From contig JAJRSX010000120.1 in assembly GCA_024278555.1 (NCBI GenBank), positions 1 through 8,332 of the forward strand: a stretch of DNA of 8,332 nucleotides, given 5' to 3'. This document shows, piece by piece, positions 1 through 6,399 of this stretch (position 1 is the first letter of the stretch; each line of letters opens with the position of its first letter). This DNA comes from a bacterium (GTDB lineage Bacteria > CG2-30-53-67 > CG2-30-70-394). A program made the translations under genes and the position numbers. The notes beneath the pieces were generated by a model. That model was not told where the DNA came from, searched no databases, and was given only the letters and a program-made list of their open reading frames with translations.

Positions 1-970
1 CGGTGTTCCCGAAGAAGGGGAAGGTGGCGTACACCTTCTCCCGCGGGACCCCCGCCTCTTCGGCGACGCCGAAGACGCCGTGCTTCGCCGCCTGGTGCGG
101 GACCACCCAGCTGAGATCGTCGATCGTCCAGTCGGTGGCCTCCAGCACCGCGCCGATACACGGGACAAAGGTCTCCACCGCCTTGGCATAGAGCCCCTGG
201 GGGTCGGTCCAGAAGCTGTAGTTGGCGATGTCCGCGGCCACCCCGTCCCGCTCCAGGACCCGCGAGCCGCCGCCGCGGATGGAGACCAGCTCCTTGCCCG
301 TGGGGTCGACCCGGTGGATGCCGCAGACAAACCCCTCGCGGCCAACGTTATCGGAGGCACCGAGGACCATGGCGGCGGCGCCGTCCCCGAGGACACCGAG
401 GTTGTAGAGGTGGGTGTGGCCGTGGTGGAGGAAGGGGGAGTTGACCTCCGAGCTGACCACCAGGGCCGGCGCCTGCTCCGGATGCGCCTCGATGAACTGG
501 GCGGCGACGTTCAGGCCGGTGGCAAAGGAGGCGCAGATGTTCTTCACGTCAAAGGAGAAGGCGTTCACCGCCCCGAGGCGGTCTTGCAGCATGACGTTGT
601 TGTGGGGGATCGCCTGGTCCTGGCCGGTGGAGCAAAAGAGGAGCAGGCCGAGCTCCTCCGGCTCCACCCCCGCCGCCTCCAGGGCGCGCTCCGCCGCCGG
701 CAGGGCGAGCTGGCTGTGGATGGTCCCCGGCTCCACATAGCGACGCCGACGAACCCCGGAGACCTTGGTGATCGCCCTGAGCTGGAGCCGTTCCTTGGCG
801 GAGAAGCCGTGCCACCGGGCGAGGGCGTCGTTGTCGAGGTCGTGCTCGGCAAGGTTGAGGCTGCAACCGAGAACCCGCACGGTGGTGCCGGTACGCGTAC
901 CGTAGCGGATCGGCTGGGGCAACGTCCGGGCGATGGGACGCGCGGCAGCTTCGACGATGGGGGGGGTCAT
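1..970 (-). CDS. Beta-ketoacyl-ACP synthase III (KAS III)-like enzyme, 3' end missing
   Basis: The frame is open from the ATG at 968-970 to the window edge and gives 323 residues. It has the thiolase-fold KAS III triad: Cys146 in DVKNICASFATGL, His292 in VVPHQAAKH, and Asn322 in FPFFGNT. GDGAAAMVLG near residue 195 is the usual glycine-rich strand. Enzymes of this family condense an acyl-CoA with malonyl-ACP in the cytoplasm, either to start fatty-acid synthesis (FabH) or in specialised lipid and natural-product pathways. About 30 residues (MTPPIVEAAARP...) precede the point where FabH normally starts, so this may be a paralogue rather than the housekeeping FabH. An internal GTG at 880 would give the usual length, but a good ribosome binding site supports the ATG. 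Only the last few C-terminal residues are missing. The fadL-like gene lies 132 bp upstream on the same strand. The family is well supported; the substrate is unknown. Confidence 0.9.
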   Translation of the reverse strand, partial: MTPPIVEAAARPIARTLPQPIRYGTRTGTTVRVLGCSLNLAEHDLDNDALARWHGFSAKERLQLRAITKVSGVRRRRYVEPGTIHSQLALPAAERALEAAGVEPEELGLLLFCSTGQDQAIPHNNVMLQDRLGAVNAFSFDVKNICASFATGLNVAAQFIEAHPEQAPALVVSSEVNSPFLHHGHTHLYNLGVLGDGAAAMVLGASDNVGREGFVCGIHRVDPTGKELVSIRGGGSRVLERDGVAADIANYSFWTDPQGLYAKAVETFVPCIGAVLEATDWTIDDLSWVVPHQAAKHGVFGVAEEAGVPREKVYATFPFFGNT

Positions 971-973
971 GCC

Positions 974-980
974 TTCTCCT
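974..980 (-). promoter_or_regulatory. Ribosome binding site of the KAS III-like gene
   Basis: On the minus strand AGGAGAA ends 3 bases before the ATG at 970 (5 bases if only AGGAG is counted). It is one of only two clear Shine-Dalgarno sites in the window, and it favours the long N-terminus over the internal GTG. Confidence 0.65.
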
Positions 981-1102
981 CTCACGTTGGGAGGGGGCCG
1001 CACACCGCGGTCACAGTCTCCCTTCGAGTTAGAGCCAGTTGGGGGAAATGGGGTGCCACCCACCACGCCGGGGGGGGCTCACCCGGGACAGGGGCTCCCG
1101 AC

Positions 1103-2590
1103 TCAGTAGAACCAGGAACCGGTGACGAAGAATGAGTCCAGGGTAAGCGAATTTCGGCTACCGTTGTACTCGTTCGCCACCTTGCTCACCTTCGTCTTGA
1201 CCGACTTCCGGAAGCCGTGCTCCCAGGCGCCGTCGAGCTCGAAGTTCTCCCACCGGTAGCCCACCCCAAGGGTGGCGTGGGTCTCGGTGATCGCCGGGAA
1301 GATCGGGATCACCGTGTCCTCCGGCACCGGGTTCTGGGCGTGGTTGAAGCCGGCGCGGACGGTCCACGCCGCGTTCAGGAAGTACTCCGCGCCGATGGCG
1401 AAGATCCACTGGTCCTTCCAGTTCATCGGCACGTTGATAGAGAGGCTCTTGCCGCCGGTCATCCGGTTCACCGCCTCATTGCTACCGTTGCTGAGACGGA
1501 TACGCATGGCGTCGAAGCTGTTCTTCCAGTTGATCCAGGTGACGTCGGCGGCGAGGAGCAGCTTCTCCGTCGGCCGCCACGCCCCCCCACCGCCGAACTT
1601 CCGCGGATAGACCAGCTCCAGCTCGGTGTCGTACGACGCACTCAGATCCCCCTGGGGATCGAGGCCGGTACCGTAGCGCACCACGTTATTGAAGATGCGG
1701 TTGTAGAAGCGGCCGAACTCGGGGCTGAAATACTGCTGGAAATCGGGAAAGGCGCGCTGCACCTGCGCCTTGAAATCGAGATCGGTCTTGCCCTTGAACT
1801 TCAAGGTCGACTCACTGGTGTAGGCGAGGCCGAGGGTGAGGTTCTCGTTGTAGTCGTAGAGGACGCCGAGCTTGTAGCCGTACCCCCAGGTGTCGGCGTC
1901 ATGGAGGTCGATGTTCGCCGTCGCCTGCTTCATGTTCAGGAGCAGGGGCGAGCGAAAGAGCTGGGCGAAGGTGAAGACGTGGCCGAGGAGCTTCGGCCTC
2001 CCCTGCATGATCTCGGTGGAGGTGGAGAAGGGCAGGCGCATCTCCAGCTTCGAGTAGCCGGCATTCACCGACGCCCCCACCGACAGGTTGTAGCGCACCT
2101 GATAGGCCACCGCCGCGGCGAGCTTCAGGTACATCAGGTTCGAGTGGAACCCTTGGTCCTGGAGCTCACCGGTGTTTGGGTAGCGGAAGACATCGTGGCG
2201 CAACGACAGGTCGGCGCCGAGCCCCCCCTGGGCGTAGGCACCGACGCCATACGACCACGCCCCCATGTGGGAGTCATCGACGTACCCGAAGACCGGCAGG
2301 GGGAAGGCCTGGTGGCGCGCGTCGGTGTCGTTGAGCTCGTTCTTGAAGTGTTGGTCCGGGAGGATGACGCCGATCCCCGCGTCCATCCGCTTGCGGTTCA
2401 CCTGGGTGATCCCCGCCGGGTTGGAATTGATCGCGGTGGTATCCGACGCCACCGAATAATCCGCCCCCCCCATGCCGGCGGAACGGGCCCCGAAGGAGGT
2501 CTGCTCGACCCCGTTGTTCGCCCACGCCGGGGCGACGAAGAGGGACAGAGCTGCAACCAGGAGGCAGAGGGGGCGACGGCGGAAGATCAC
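1103..2590 (-). CDS. FadL/OMPP1/TodX-family outer-membrane transport protein
   Basis: This is a predicted 495-residue beta-barrel that carries hydrophobic molecules such as long-chain fatty acids or aromatic hydrocarbons across the outer membrane. From a GTG start, residues 1-24 form a clear signal peptide: MIFRRRP, a hydrophobic core LCLLVAALSLFVA, and cleavage after AWA. The mature N-terminus has the family hallmark SARSAGMGGADYSVASD-like hatch region followed by NPAG at residues 57-60, as in FadL. Amphipathic strands rich in Tyr, Trp and Gly follow, and the protein ends in VTGSWFY, the aromatic C-terminal signature recognised by the BAM machinery. It is slightly longer than E. coli FadL. 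The frame stays open to an ATG at 2839, but that extension is low-complexity and runs into a repeat element, so it is not used. No Shine-Dalgarno site precedes the GTG, so the start rests on the signal peptide; a TTG at 2617 is an alternative. The cargo cannot be read from the sequence. The KAS III-like gene follows on the same strand. Confidence 0.88.
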   Translation of the reverse strand: MIFRRRPLCLLVAALSLFVAPAWANNGVEQTSFGARSAGMGGADYSVASDTTAINSNPAGITQVNRKRMDAGIGVILPDQHFKNELNDTDARHQAFPLPVFGYVDDSHMGAWSYGVGAYAQGGLGADLSLRHDVFRYPNTGELQDQGFHSNLMYLKLAAAVAYQVRYNLSVGASVNAGYSKLEMRLPFSTSTEIMQGRPKLLGHVFTFAQLFRSPLLLNMKQATANIDLHDADTWGYGYKLGVLYDYNENLTLGLAYTSESTLKFKGKTDLDFKAQVQRAFPDFQQYFSPEFGRFYNRIFNNVVRYGTGLDPQGDLSASYDTELELVYPRKFGGGGAWRPTEKLLLAADVTWINWKNSFDAMRIRLSNGSNEAVNRMTGGKSLSINVPMNWKDQWIFAIGAEYFLNAAWTVRAGFNHAQNPVPEDTVIPIFPAITETHATLGVGYRWENFELDGAWEHGFRKSVKTKVSKVANEYNGSRNSLTLDSFFVTGSWFY

Positions 2591-2754
2591 CGGACGGACA
2601 CGACGGAGGGAGTCCAACCACAGGGCCAAATAGCCACCACGCCGTCCGCAAGATCCTACGGCGAAAGACGGAAGGCCCCTGAAAAACCAACAAGTTCGAC
2701 CGTAGCAGAGGCGCCGACAGGGTGTAAAGAATGGTGGGGATGCCTGCGGCAGCC

Positions 2755-2816
2755 AGGGGTGAGGGGTGGGCTCGCCACGCTCGCGGGGTGGGGGGTGGGG
2801 GCTCGCTGCGCTCGCC
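2755..2816 (+). repeat. G-rich intergenic repeat, two degenerate units
   Basis: Two adjacent units have the form AGGGGTGGG followed by CTCGCTGCGCTCGC: about 2755-2784, with CTCGCCACGCTCGC, and 2785-2816. A further copy lies on the opposite strand at 5478-5500 and matches the first unit at 21 of 23 positions. All copies are intergenic. The array stops exactly where the 164-bp inverted-repeat element begins. Confidence 0.7.
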
Positions 2817-2980
2817 AGGAGTCTGTCGGACCTATGCACGATCTACTGCGGAAAAGCCGATCTCGGCCCGGATCGCGCCCCGTTCTTCGTTACATAGGCC
2901 CGCGTAGCGCTCGAACGGGTCGCAATCCGGACTCGAGCCCGCTTTCCCTCGCAACGATCGCATAAGTCCGACAGACTCCT
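2817..2980. mobile_element. 164-bp inverted-repeat-bounded element, MITE-like
   Basis: The left end (2817-2843) begins AGGAGTCTGTCGGACCTATG. The right end (2956-2980), read on the other strand, begins AGGAGTCTGTCGGACTTATG. The ends match for 15 bases, differ at one, match for 5 more, and rejoin at GATC after a 2-base insertion. The interior has no transposase frame. The length and structure fit a miniature inverted-repeat element or an internally deleted insertion sequence. I see no convincing target-site duplication: the flanks are CTCGCC and AGGGAC. The ends recall those of some IS1182-type elements from memory, but this is unchecked. It sits inside the G-rich repeat, which suggests insertion into it. 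Confidence 0.6.
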
Positions 2981-2993
2981 AGGGACCAGGAAT

Positions 2994-3102
2994 GGACAGC
3001 CCTTCGGGATGACAAGATGCCAACGGAAGCCACCTACGAAACGATCATCGCCAGCCAGAGGCCGGCACCACCCATAGTCCCTAGCCCCCGGCGAACAAAG
3101 CG
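2994..3102 (+). repeat. Intergenic repeat, copy 1, upstream of rel/spoT
   Basis: The left edge GGACAGCCCTTCGGGATGA (2994-3012) matches GGACAGCCCTGCGGGCTGATGA at 5383-5404. The right edge at 3079-3102 matches 5497-5520 at 20 of 24 positions, all four differences being transitions. The interiors of the two copies are not obviously related. The same edges therefore bracket different middles on either side of rel/spoT. Confidence 0.55.
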
Positions 3103-3111
3103 AGCCCCATA

Positions 3112-3140
3112 TTGGTCCATTCCCGCCGGTGTGATAGCTT
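3112..3140 (+). promoter_or_regulatory. Tentative promoter of rel/spoT
   Basis: TTGGTC at 3112-3117 could be a -35 box. GATAGC (3133-3138) or TAGCTT (3135-3140) at 15-17 bases could be a -10 box. Each -10 candidate matches the consensus at only three of six bases, so this is a weak call made mainly because the spacing and the position 30-50 bases before the start codon fit. Confidence 0.25.
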
Positions 3141-3167
3141 CAAAAGTCAGTAAAAACCGTCACTTCC

Positions 3168-5330
3168 ATGGATCCTCCCAGCAGCCAACAGCTCCAGACC
3201 CGTCCCGAGGCGCTGATCGAGGAGATCCTCGAACGCCACCCGGAGGCGGACGTCACCCTCCTGCAGAAGGCCTACCTCTACGCCGCGCGGATGCATGGCG
3301 GCCAGCTCCGCCGCTCGGGCGAGCCCTTCCTCATCCACCCCCTGGAGGTGGCCAAGATCGTCGCCGACCTCCACCTCGACGACGTCACCATTGCCGCGGC
3401 GCTGCTGCACGACACCATCGAGGACTGCGATGCGACCCTCGACGACCTGCGGCATGAGTTCGGCCGCGAGATCGCCCAGATCGTCGCCGGGCTGACCCGC
3501 ATCCAGGAGATCTCCTTCACCTCGCCGCAAGAGGAGCAGGCGGAGAACTTTCGCAAGATGCTGGTGGCGATGTCCGAGGACATCCGGGTGCTGATCATCA
3601 AGCTCGCCGACCGCCTCCACAACATGCGCACCCTCGAGTACCTACCGGAGGAGCGGCAGGTCGCGATCGCCCGGGAGACCCGCGATATCTACGCGCCGCT
3701 CGCCAACCGCCTCGGCATCGGGCGGATGAAGAACGAGTTCGAAAACCTCTGCCTCCGCTTTCTCGAACCGGAGGCGTACCAGGCGCTGATCAAAGAGATC
3801 CCCGAGAGCCGCAAGGAGATCGACGCCTACATCGAGTCGGTGAAGCAGATCGTCCGCGCCGACATGGAACGCGCCGGCATCCCGGGGATCATCCAGGGGC
3901 GGCTGAAACACCCGGCCTCCATCCACGCCAAGATGGTCCGCCGCGGCATCCCCCTGGCCCAGGTCTACGACCTCATCGCCCTGCGGATGATCACCGACAC
4001 CCCGGGCAACTGCTACGTCATTCTCGGCCTGCTCCACGCCCGCTGGAAGCCGATCCCGCAGCGGGTGCGCGACTGGATCGCGGCACCCAAATCGAACATG
4101 TACCAGTCGCTCCACACCACGGTGATCGGCCCCGAGGGGCGCCACGTGGAGTTCCAGATCCGCACCCACGAGATGCACCGGATCGCCGAGGAGGGGATCG
4201 CCGCCCACTGGAAATACAAGGAGGGGGACAAGGCGAAGAAGTCCACCGAGGCGCAGTTTCTCTGGCTGCGGCAGTTGCTGGAGTGGCAGCAGGACGTCAC
4301 CAACAACCGCGAGTTCATGCGCTCGGTGCGCACCGACCTGTTCGAGGACGAGGTCTTCGTCTTCACCCCCACCGGCGAGGTCAAGGAGCTGCCGCGCGGC
4401 GCCACCCCGGTCGACTTCGCCTACGCGGTCCACTCGGAGGTCGGCCACCACTGCGTCGGCGCCAAGGTCGACGGCCGCCTCGTCCCCCTGCGTCAGGAGC
4501 TCACCAACGGCGTCACCGTGGAGATCCTCACCTCCGCCACCCAGCACCCGAGAAAGGAGTGGCTCACCTTTGTCGTCTCCTCCCGGGCGCGCAACCGAAT
4601 CCGCCACCACCTCAACCAGGAGCACAACCGCCGCGCCGAGGAGATCGGCCTCGAACGGCTGGAGAAGGAGGCGCGGCGCCACCACCTCAGCCTCACCCGC
4701 CTGCGCCGCCACCCGAAGCTCAAGGAGAGCCTCGCCGAGCTCGGCCACAGCCACCTCAAGGAGTTCATCACCGCGGTGGGGGCCGGCCGCAACGACCCCG
4801 AAGAGCTCGTCCAACCGCTGATCGGCGAGGGCAAGGCGCGACCGACCCTGATCCAGCGGGTCGCCGACAAGCTGCCGCGACGCCCGGCCACCGACGGCGT
4901 GCGGGTGCGCGGCAACGACGACATCCTGGTGCGCTTCGCCCGCTGCTGCTCGCCGGTCCACGGCGACCCCATCGTCGGCTACGTCACCCAGGGGCAGGGG
5001 GTCTCCATCCACCACCGCGACTGCAAGAACTTCGCCGCCCTGGCCGCCGACGAGGCGCGGGTGGTAGAGGTCGAGTGGGACACCCGCGACGACACCGAGC
5101 GGCCGGTGCCCCTGGTCCTCCACACCTCCAACCACCGCGGCATGCTCGCCCGCGTCTCCGGCGCCATCAGCGAGGTCGGCGCCAACATCCGCGAGGCGAA
5201 GATCACCACCAGCGACGACGGCCGCGGCCGGATGGACTTCGTCATCGACGTCCGCGACACCCGCCAGCTCGACAAGATCATCCACCACCTGCGCCAGATC
5301 CCCGACGTCGAGCGGGTGGAACGGAGGTGA
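3168..5330 (+). CDS. spoT: Bifunctional (p)ppGpp synthetase/hydrolase, Rel/SpoT (RSH) family
   Basis: This 720-residue cytoplasmic enzyme makes the alarmones ppGpp and pppGpp from ATP and GDP/GTP, and degrades them, to run the stringent response. The N-terminal HD hydrolase looks active: Arg48, His57, His81-Asp82, Glu85-Asp86 (HDTIED) and Asp148 (KLADRLHNMRT) all align with the metal and substrate residues of Rel. The synthetase region (about 230-350) has GRLKH, YDLIALR with Asp268, NMYQSLHTT with Tyr312, and EFQIRT with Glu328. The charge-discriminating loop reads RVRD (299-302), close to the RxKD of bifunctional enzymes and unlike the ExDD of synthetase-only RelA. TGS follows at about 394-456, a conserved-cysteine region at about 591-622 (RCCSPVHGD, HHRDC), and ACT at about 646-720. 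The length is normal. The start is the only sensible ATG but lacks a Shine-Dalgarno site. Oddity: the usual GRPKHIYSI is GRLKHPASI here. rpoZ is not upstream, and repeats flank the gene on both sides. Confidence 0.96.
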   Translation: MDPPSSQQLQTRPEALIEEILERHPEADVTLLQKAYLYAARMHGGQLRRSGEPFLIHPLEVAKIVADLHLDDVTIAAALLHDTIEDCDATLDDLRHEFGREIAQIVAGLTRIQEISFTSPQEEQAENFRKMLVAMSEDIRVLIIKLADRLHNMRTLEYLPEERQVAIARETRDIYAPLANRLGIGRMKNEFENLCLRFLEPEAYQALIKEIPESRKEIDAYIESVKQIVRADMERAGIPGIIQGRLKHPASIHAKMVRRGIPLAQVYDLIALRMITDTPGNCYVILGLLHARWKPIPQRVRDWIAAPKSNMYQSLHTTVIGPEGRHVEFQIRTHEMHRIAEEGIAAHWKYKEGDKAKKSTEAQFLWLRQLLEWQQDVTNNREFMRSVRTDLFEDEVFVFTPTGEVKELPRGATPVDFAYAVHSEVGHHCVGAKVDGRLVPLRQELTNGVTVEILTSATQHPRKEWLTFVVSSRARNRIRHHLNQEHNRRAEEIGLERLEKEARRHHLSLTRLRRHPKLKESLAELGHSHLKEFITAVGAGRNDPEELVQPLIGEGKARPTLIQRVADKLPRRPATDGVRVRGNDDILVRFARCCSPVHGDPIVGYVTQGQGVSIHHRDCKNFAALAADEARVVEVEWDTRDDTERPVPLVLHTSNHRGMLARVSGAISEVGANIREAKITTSDDGRGRMDFVIDVRDTRQLDKIIHHLRQIPDVERVERR

Positions 5331-5347
5331 GGGGGCCTGCAGCCCCC
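5331..5347 (+). terminator. GC hairpin directly after the rel/spoT stop codon
   Basis: GGGGGC (5331-5336) pairs with GCCCCC (5342-5347) around the loop CTGCA. The hairpin starts on the base after the TGA. No T-run follows; a G-rich tract does. It may pause polymerase or protect a 3' end, but it is not a textbook intrinsic terminator. Confidence 0.35.
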
Positions 5348-5520
5348 CCGGGGGTGGGGGATGGGGGGTGAGGGGTGGGGGGGGACAGCCCTGCGGGCTG
5401 ATGAGATGACGAGACAGAGCCAACCCCAATAAAGTCGCTGGCCGCGAAGCGGCCATCCACCCCCTCACCCCTACCCCGCGAGCGCAGCGAGCCCACCCCT
5501 AATCCCCGGCGAACGAAGTG
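5348..5520 (+). repeat. Intergenic repeat, copy 2, downstream of rel/spoT
   Basis: A G-rich tract (5348-5384) leads into GGACAGCCC...GGGCTGATGA (5383-5404) and ends with CCCTAATCCCCGGCGAAC and six further bases at 5497-5520. Both edges match the copy at 2994-3102. The interior includes an opposite-strand copy (5478-5500) of the G-rich unit seen at 2762-2784. The right edge overlaps the GTG start codon of the aminotransferase gene. Confidence 0.55.
5439..5455. other. Perfect stem-loop in the rel/spoT-aminotransferase spacer
   Basis: TGGCCGC pairs perfectly with GCGGCCA around a GAA loop. It is a compact 7-bp stem with a stable-looking triloop. No T-run follows, so it may be a Rho-dependent pause or a processing site, or simply part of the repeat. 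The other copy of the repeat has no equivalent. Confidence 0.4.
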
Positions 5521-6381
5521 CCCCCCCCCCACGTCCACCTCAACGGCCGCCTCCTCCCCCTCGGCGAGGCGCATGTCTCGGTCTTCGACCACGGCCTCCT
5601 CTACGGGGACTCCTGCTTCGAGGCGATCCGGGTCTACGGCGGCCACCCCGCCTTCTGGCGCGCCCACCTGACACGCCTCGCCGAGTCCGCCCGCCTCCTC
5701 GACCTGCCGGACCCGGGCGCGGCGTATTGGTCTGCGGCGCTCGCCGCCCTCATCAACGCCAACCACCTCGATGCAGCGATGGTCCGCCTCACCCTCACCC
5801 GCGGCGCCGCGCCACCGGGGCTGCGGCCGGGCACGCCGCCGGAGGCCACCTGCATCGCCCTCGCTGTGCCCCCACCACAACCACCCGCCGCCTCCCACGT
5901 GGCCACCGCCCGCTTTCACCGCATCCCCGCCGCCTGCCTCCCCACCACCGCCAAGACCGGCAACTACCTCCCCAACCTCCTCTCGCGCCGCGGGGCCCAG
6001 GCGGCCGGGGGCGACGAGGCGCTGTTTACCGACGACGACGGCCGCTACCTCGAAGGGACCGTCTCCAACCTCTTCTACGTCGACCCGGAGGGCCGCCTCC
6101 GTACCCCGCCGCTCGCTGCCGGCTGCCTCCCCGGCATCACCCGCGACATCCTCCTCGCCGAGGCCGCCCGCCTCGGCATCAAGGTGGGTGAGCACTCCCC
6201 CACCCGCGCCGACCTCCTCGCCGCCCGCGAGGCCCTCCTCTCCGGCACCGGCTACGAGGTGACCCCCATCGCCACCCTCGACGGCGAACCCATCGCCGCC
6301 GGCCCGATGGCAGGGCGCCTGGCGGCCGCCTACCGGGAGGCGATCGCCCGCGACGCCGAGGCGGCGCCCCTACGCGGGTAA
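5518..6381 (+). CDS. Fold-type IV PLP-dependent aminotransferase (BCAT / D-amino-acid / ADC-lyase superfamily)
   Basis: This 287-residue cytoplasmic PLP enzyme has a family-typical N-terminus, HVHLNGRLLPLGEAHVSVFD, followed by HGLLYGDSCFEAIRVY. The PLP-binding lysine is Lys146 in TAKTGNYLPNLL. The cofactor-ring glutamate is Glu179 in YLEGTVSNLF, followed by GCLPGITRD (202-210) for phosphate contacts. Members are branched-chain aminotransferase (IlvE), D-amino-acid aminotransferase and aminodeoxychorismate lyase (PabC). The C-terminal SGTGYEVTPI (242-251) resembles the GTAAEVTP of IlvE and the TSTTSEVMP of D-amino-acid enzymes more than the TNSLRGVxPV of PabC. EGTVSNLF and CLPGITR also occur in PabC-like proteins, so the substrate stays open. 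The GTG start gives the standard N-terminus, but it lies at the edge of an intergenic repeat and has no Shine-Dalgarno site. The gene may be transcribed with rel/spoT, 187 bp upstream. Its stop codon lies in a hairpin. Confidence 0.88.
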   Translation: MPPPHVHLNGRLLPLGEAHVSVFDHGLLYGDSCFEAIRVYGGHPAFWRAHLTRLAESARLLDLPDPGAAYWSAALAALINANHLDAAMVRLTLTRGAAPPGLRPGTPPEATCIALAVPPPQPPAASHVATARFHRIPAACLPTTAKTGNYLPNLLSRRGAQAAGGDEALFTDDDGRYLEGTVSNLFYVDPEGRLRTPPLAAGCLPGITRDILLAEAARLGIKVGEHSPTRADLLAAREALLSGTGYEVTPIATLDGEPIAAGPMAGRLAAAYREAIARDAEAAPLRG

Positions 6382-6399
6382 CTGCCCGCGCAGGGGCAC
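6364..6399 (+). terminator. Hairpin containing the aminotransferase stop codon
   Basis: GCGCCCCTACGCGGG (6364-6378) pairs with CCCGCGCAGGGGCAC (6385-6399) at 13 of 15 positions around the loop TAACTG. The loop holds the TAA stop (6379-6381). Only a short GATTT follows, so the T-run is poor. It is the strongest stem-loop near the end of this transcription unit and a fair terminator or 3'-end stabiliser candidate. Confidence 0.5.

Larger units (their letters stand above)
2591..3167. other. Gene-free spacer between the divergent fadL-like and rel/spoT genes
   Basis: This stretch holds no convincing gene. Open frames crossing it are low-complexity or overlap real genes. It contains G-rich repeats (2755-2816), an inverted-repeat-bounded element (2817-2980) and a repeat shared with the spacer after rel/spoT (2994-3102). 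It must also hold the promoters of both flanking genes. For the fadL-like gene the best guess is TTTACA (minus strand, 2728 to 2723) with TACGGT 18 bases further on, which is weak. rpoZ, which precedes spoT in enteric bacteria, is absent. Confidence 0.7.

Noticed and set aside
970-1103. Hairpins in the 132-base gap between the fadL-like and KAS III-like genes
   Set aside because: Only short G/C matches around 1049-1062 and 1075-1100, without a T-run; not enough to call a terminator.
80-1135. Long plus-strand frame of 351 residues across the KAS III-like gene
   Set aside because: It is an antisense shadow: Val/Gly/Glu-rich with no family, while the opposite strand encodes a complete KAS III active-site set.
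2591-2839. N-terminal extension of the fadL-like gene to an ATG at 2839
   Set aside because: The added 83 residues are low-complexity, run into the inverted-repeat element and would bury the signal peptide in the middle of the protein.
1217-2965. Plus-strand frame of 582 residues opposite the fadL-like gene
   Set aside because: GC-rich DNA gives long antisense frames. This one is low-complexity, crosses a repeat element and lies opposite a gene with a signal peptide and FadL motifs.
4283-5371. Plus-strand frame of 362 Arg/Pro-rich residues inside rel/spoT
   Set aside because: It is an out-of-frame reading of the same strand, with the Arg/Pro bias typical of shifted GC-rich codons.
3642-5468. 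Minus-strand frame of 608 residues opposite rel/spoT
   Set aside because: It is an antisense shadow of a canonical gene, with no recognisable motif and an N-terminus made of intergenic repeat.
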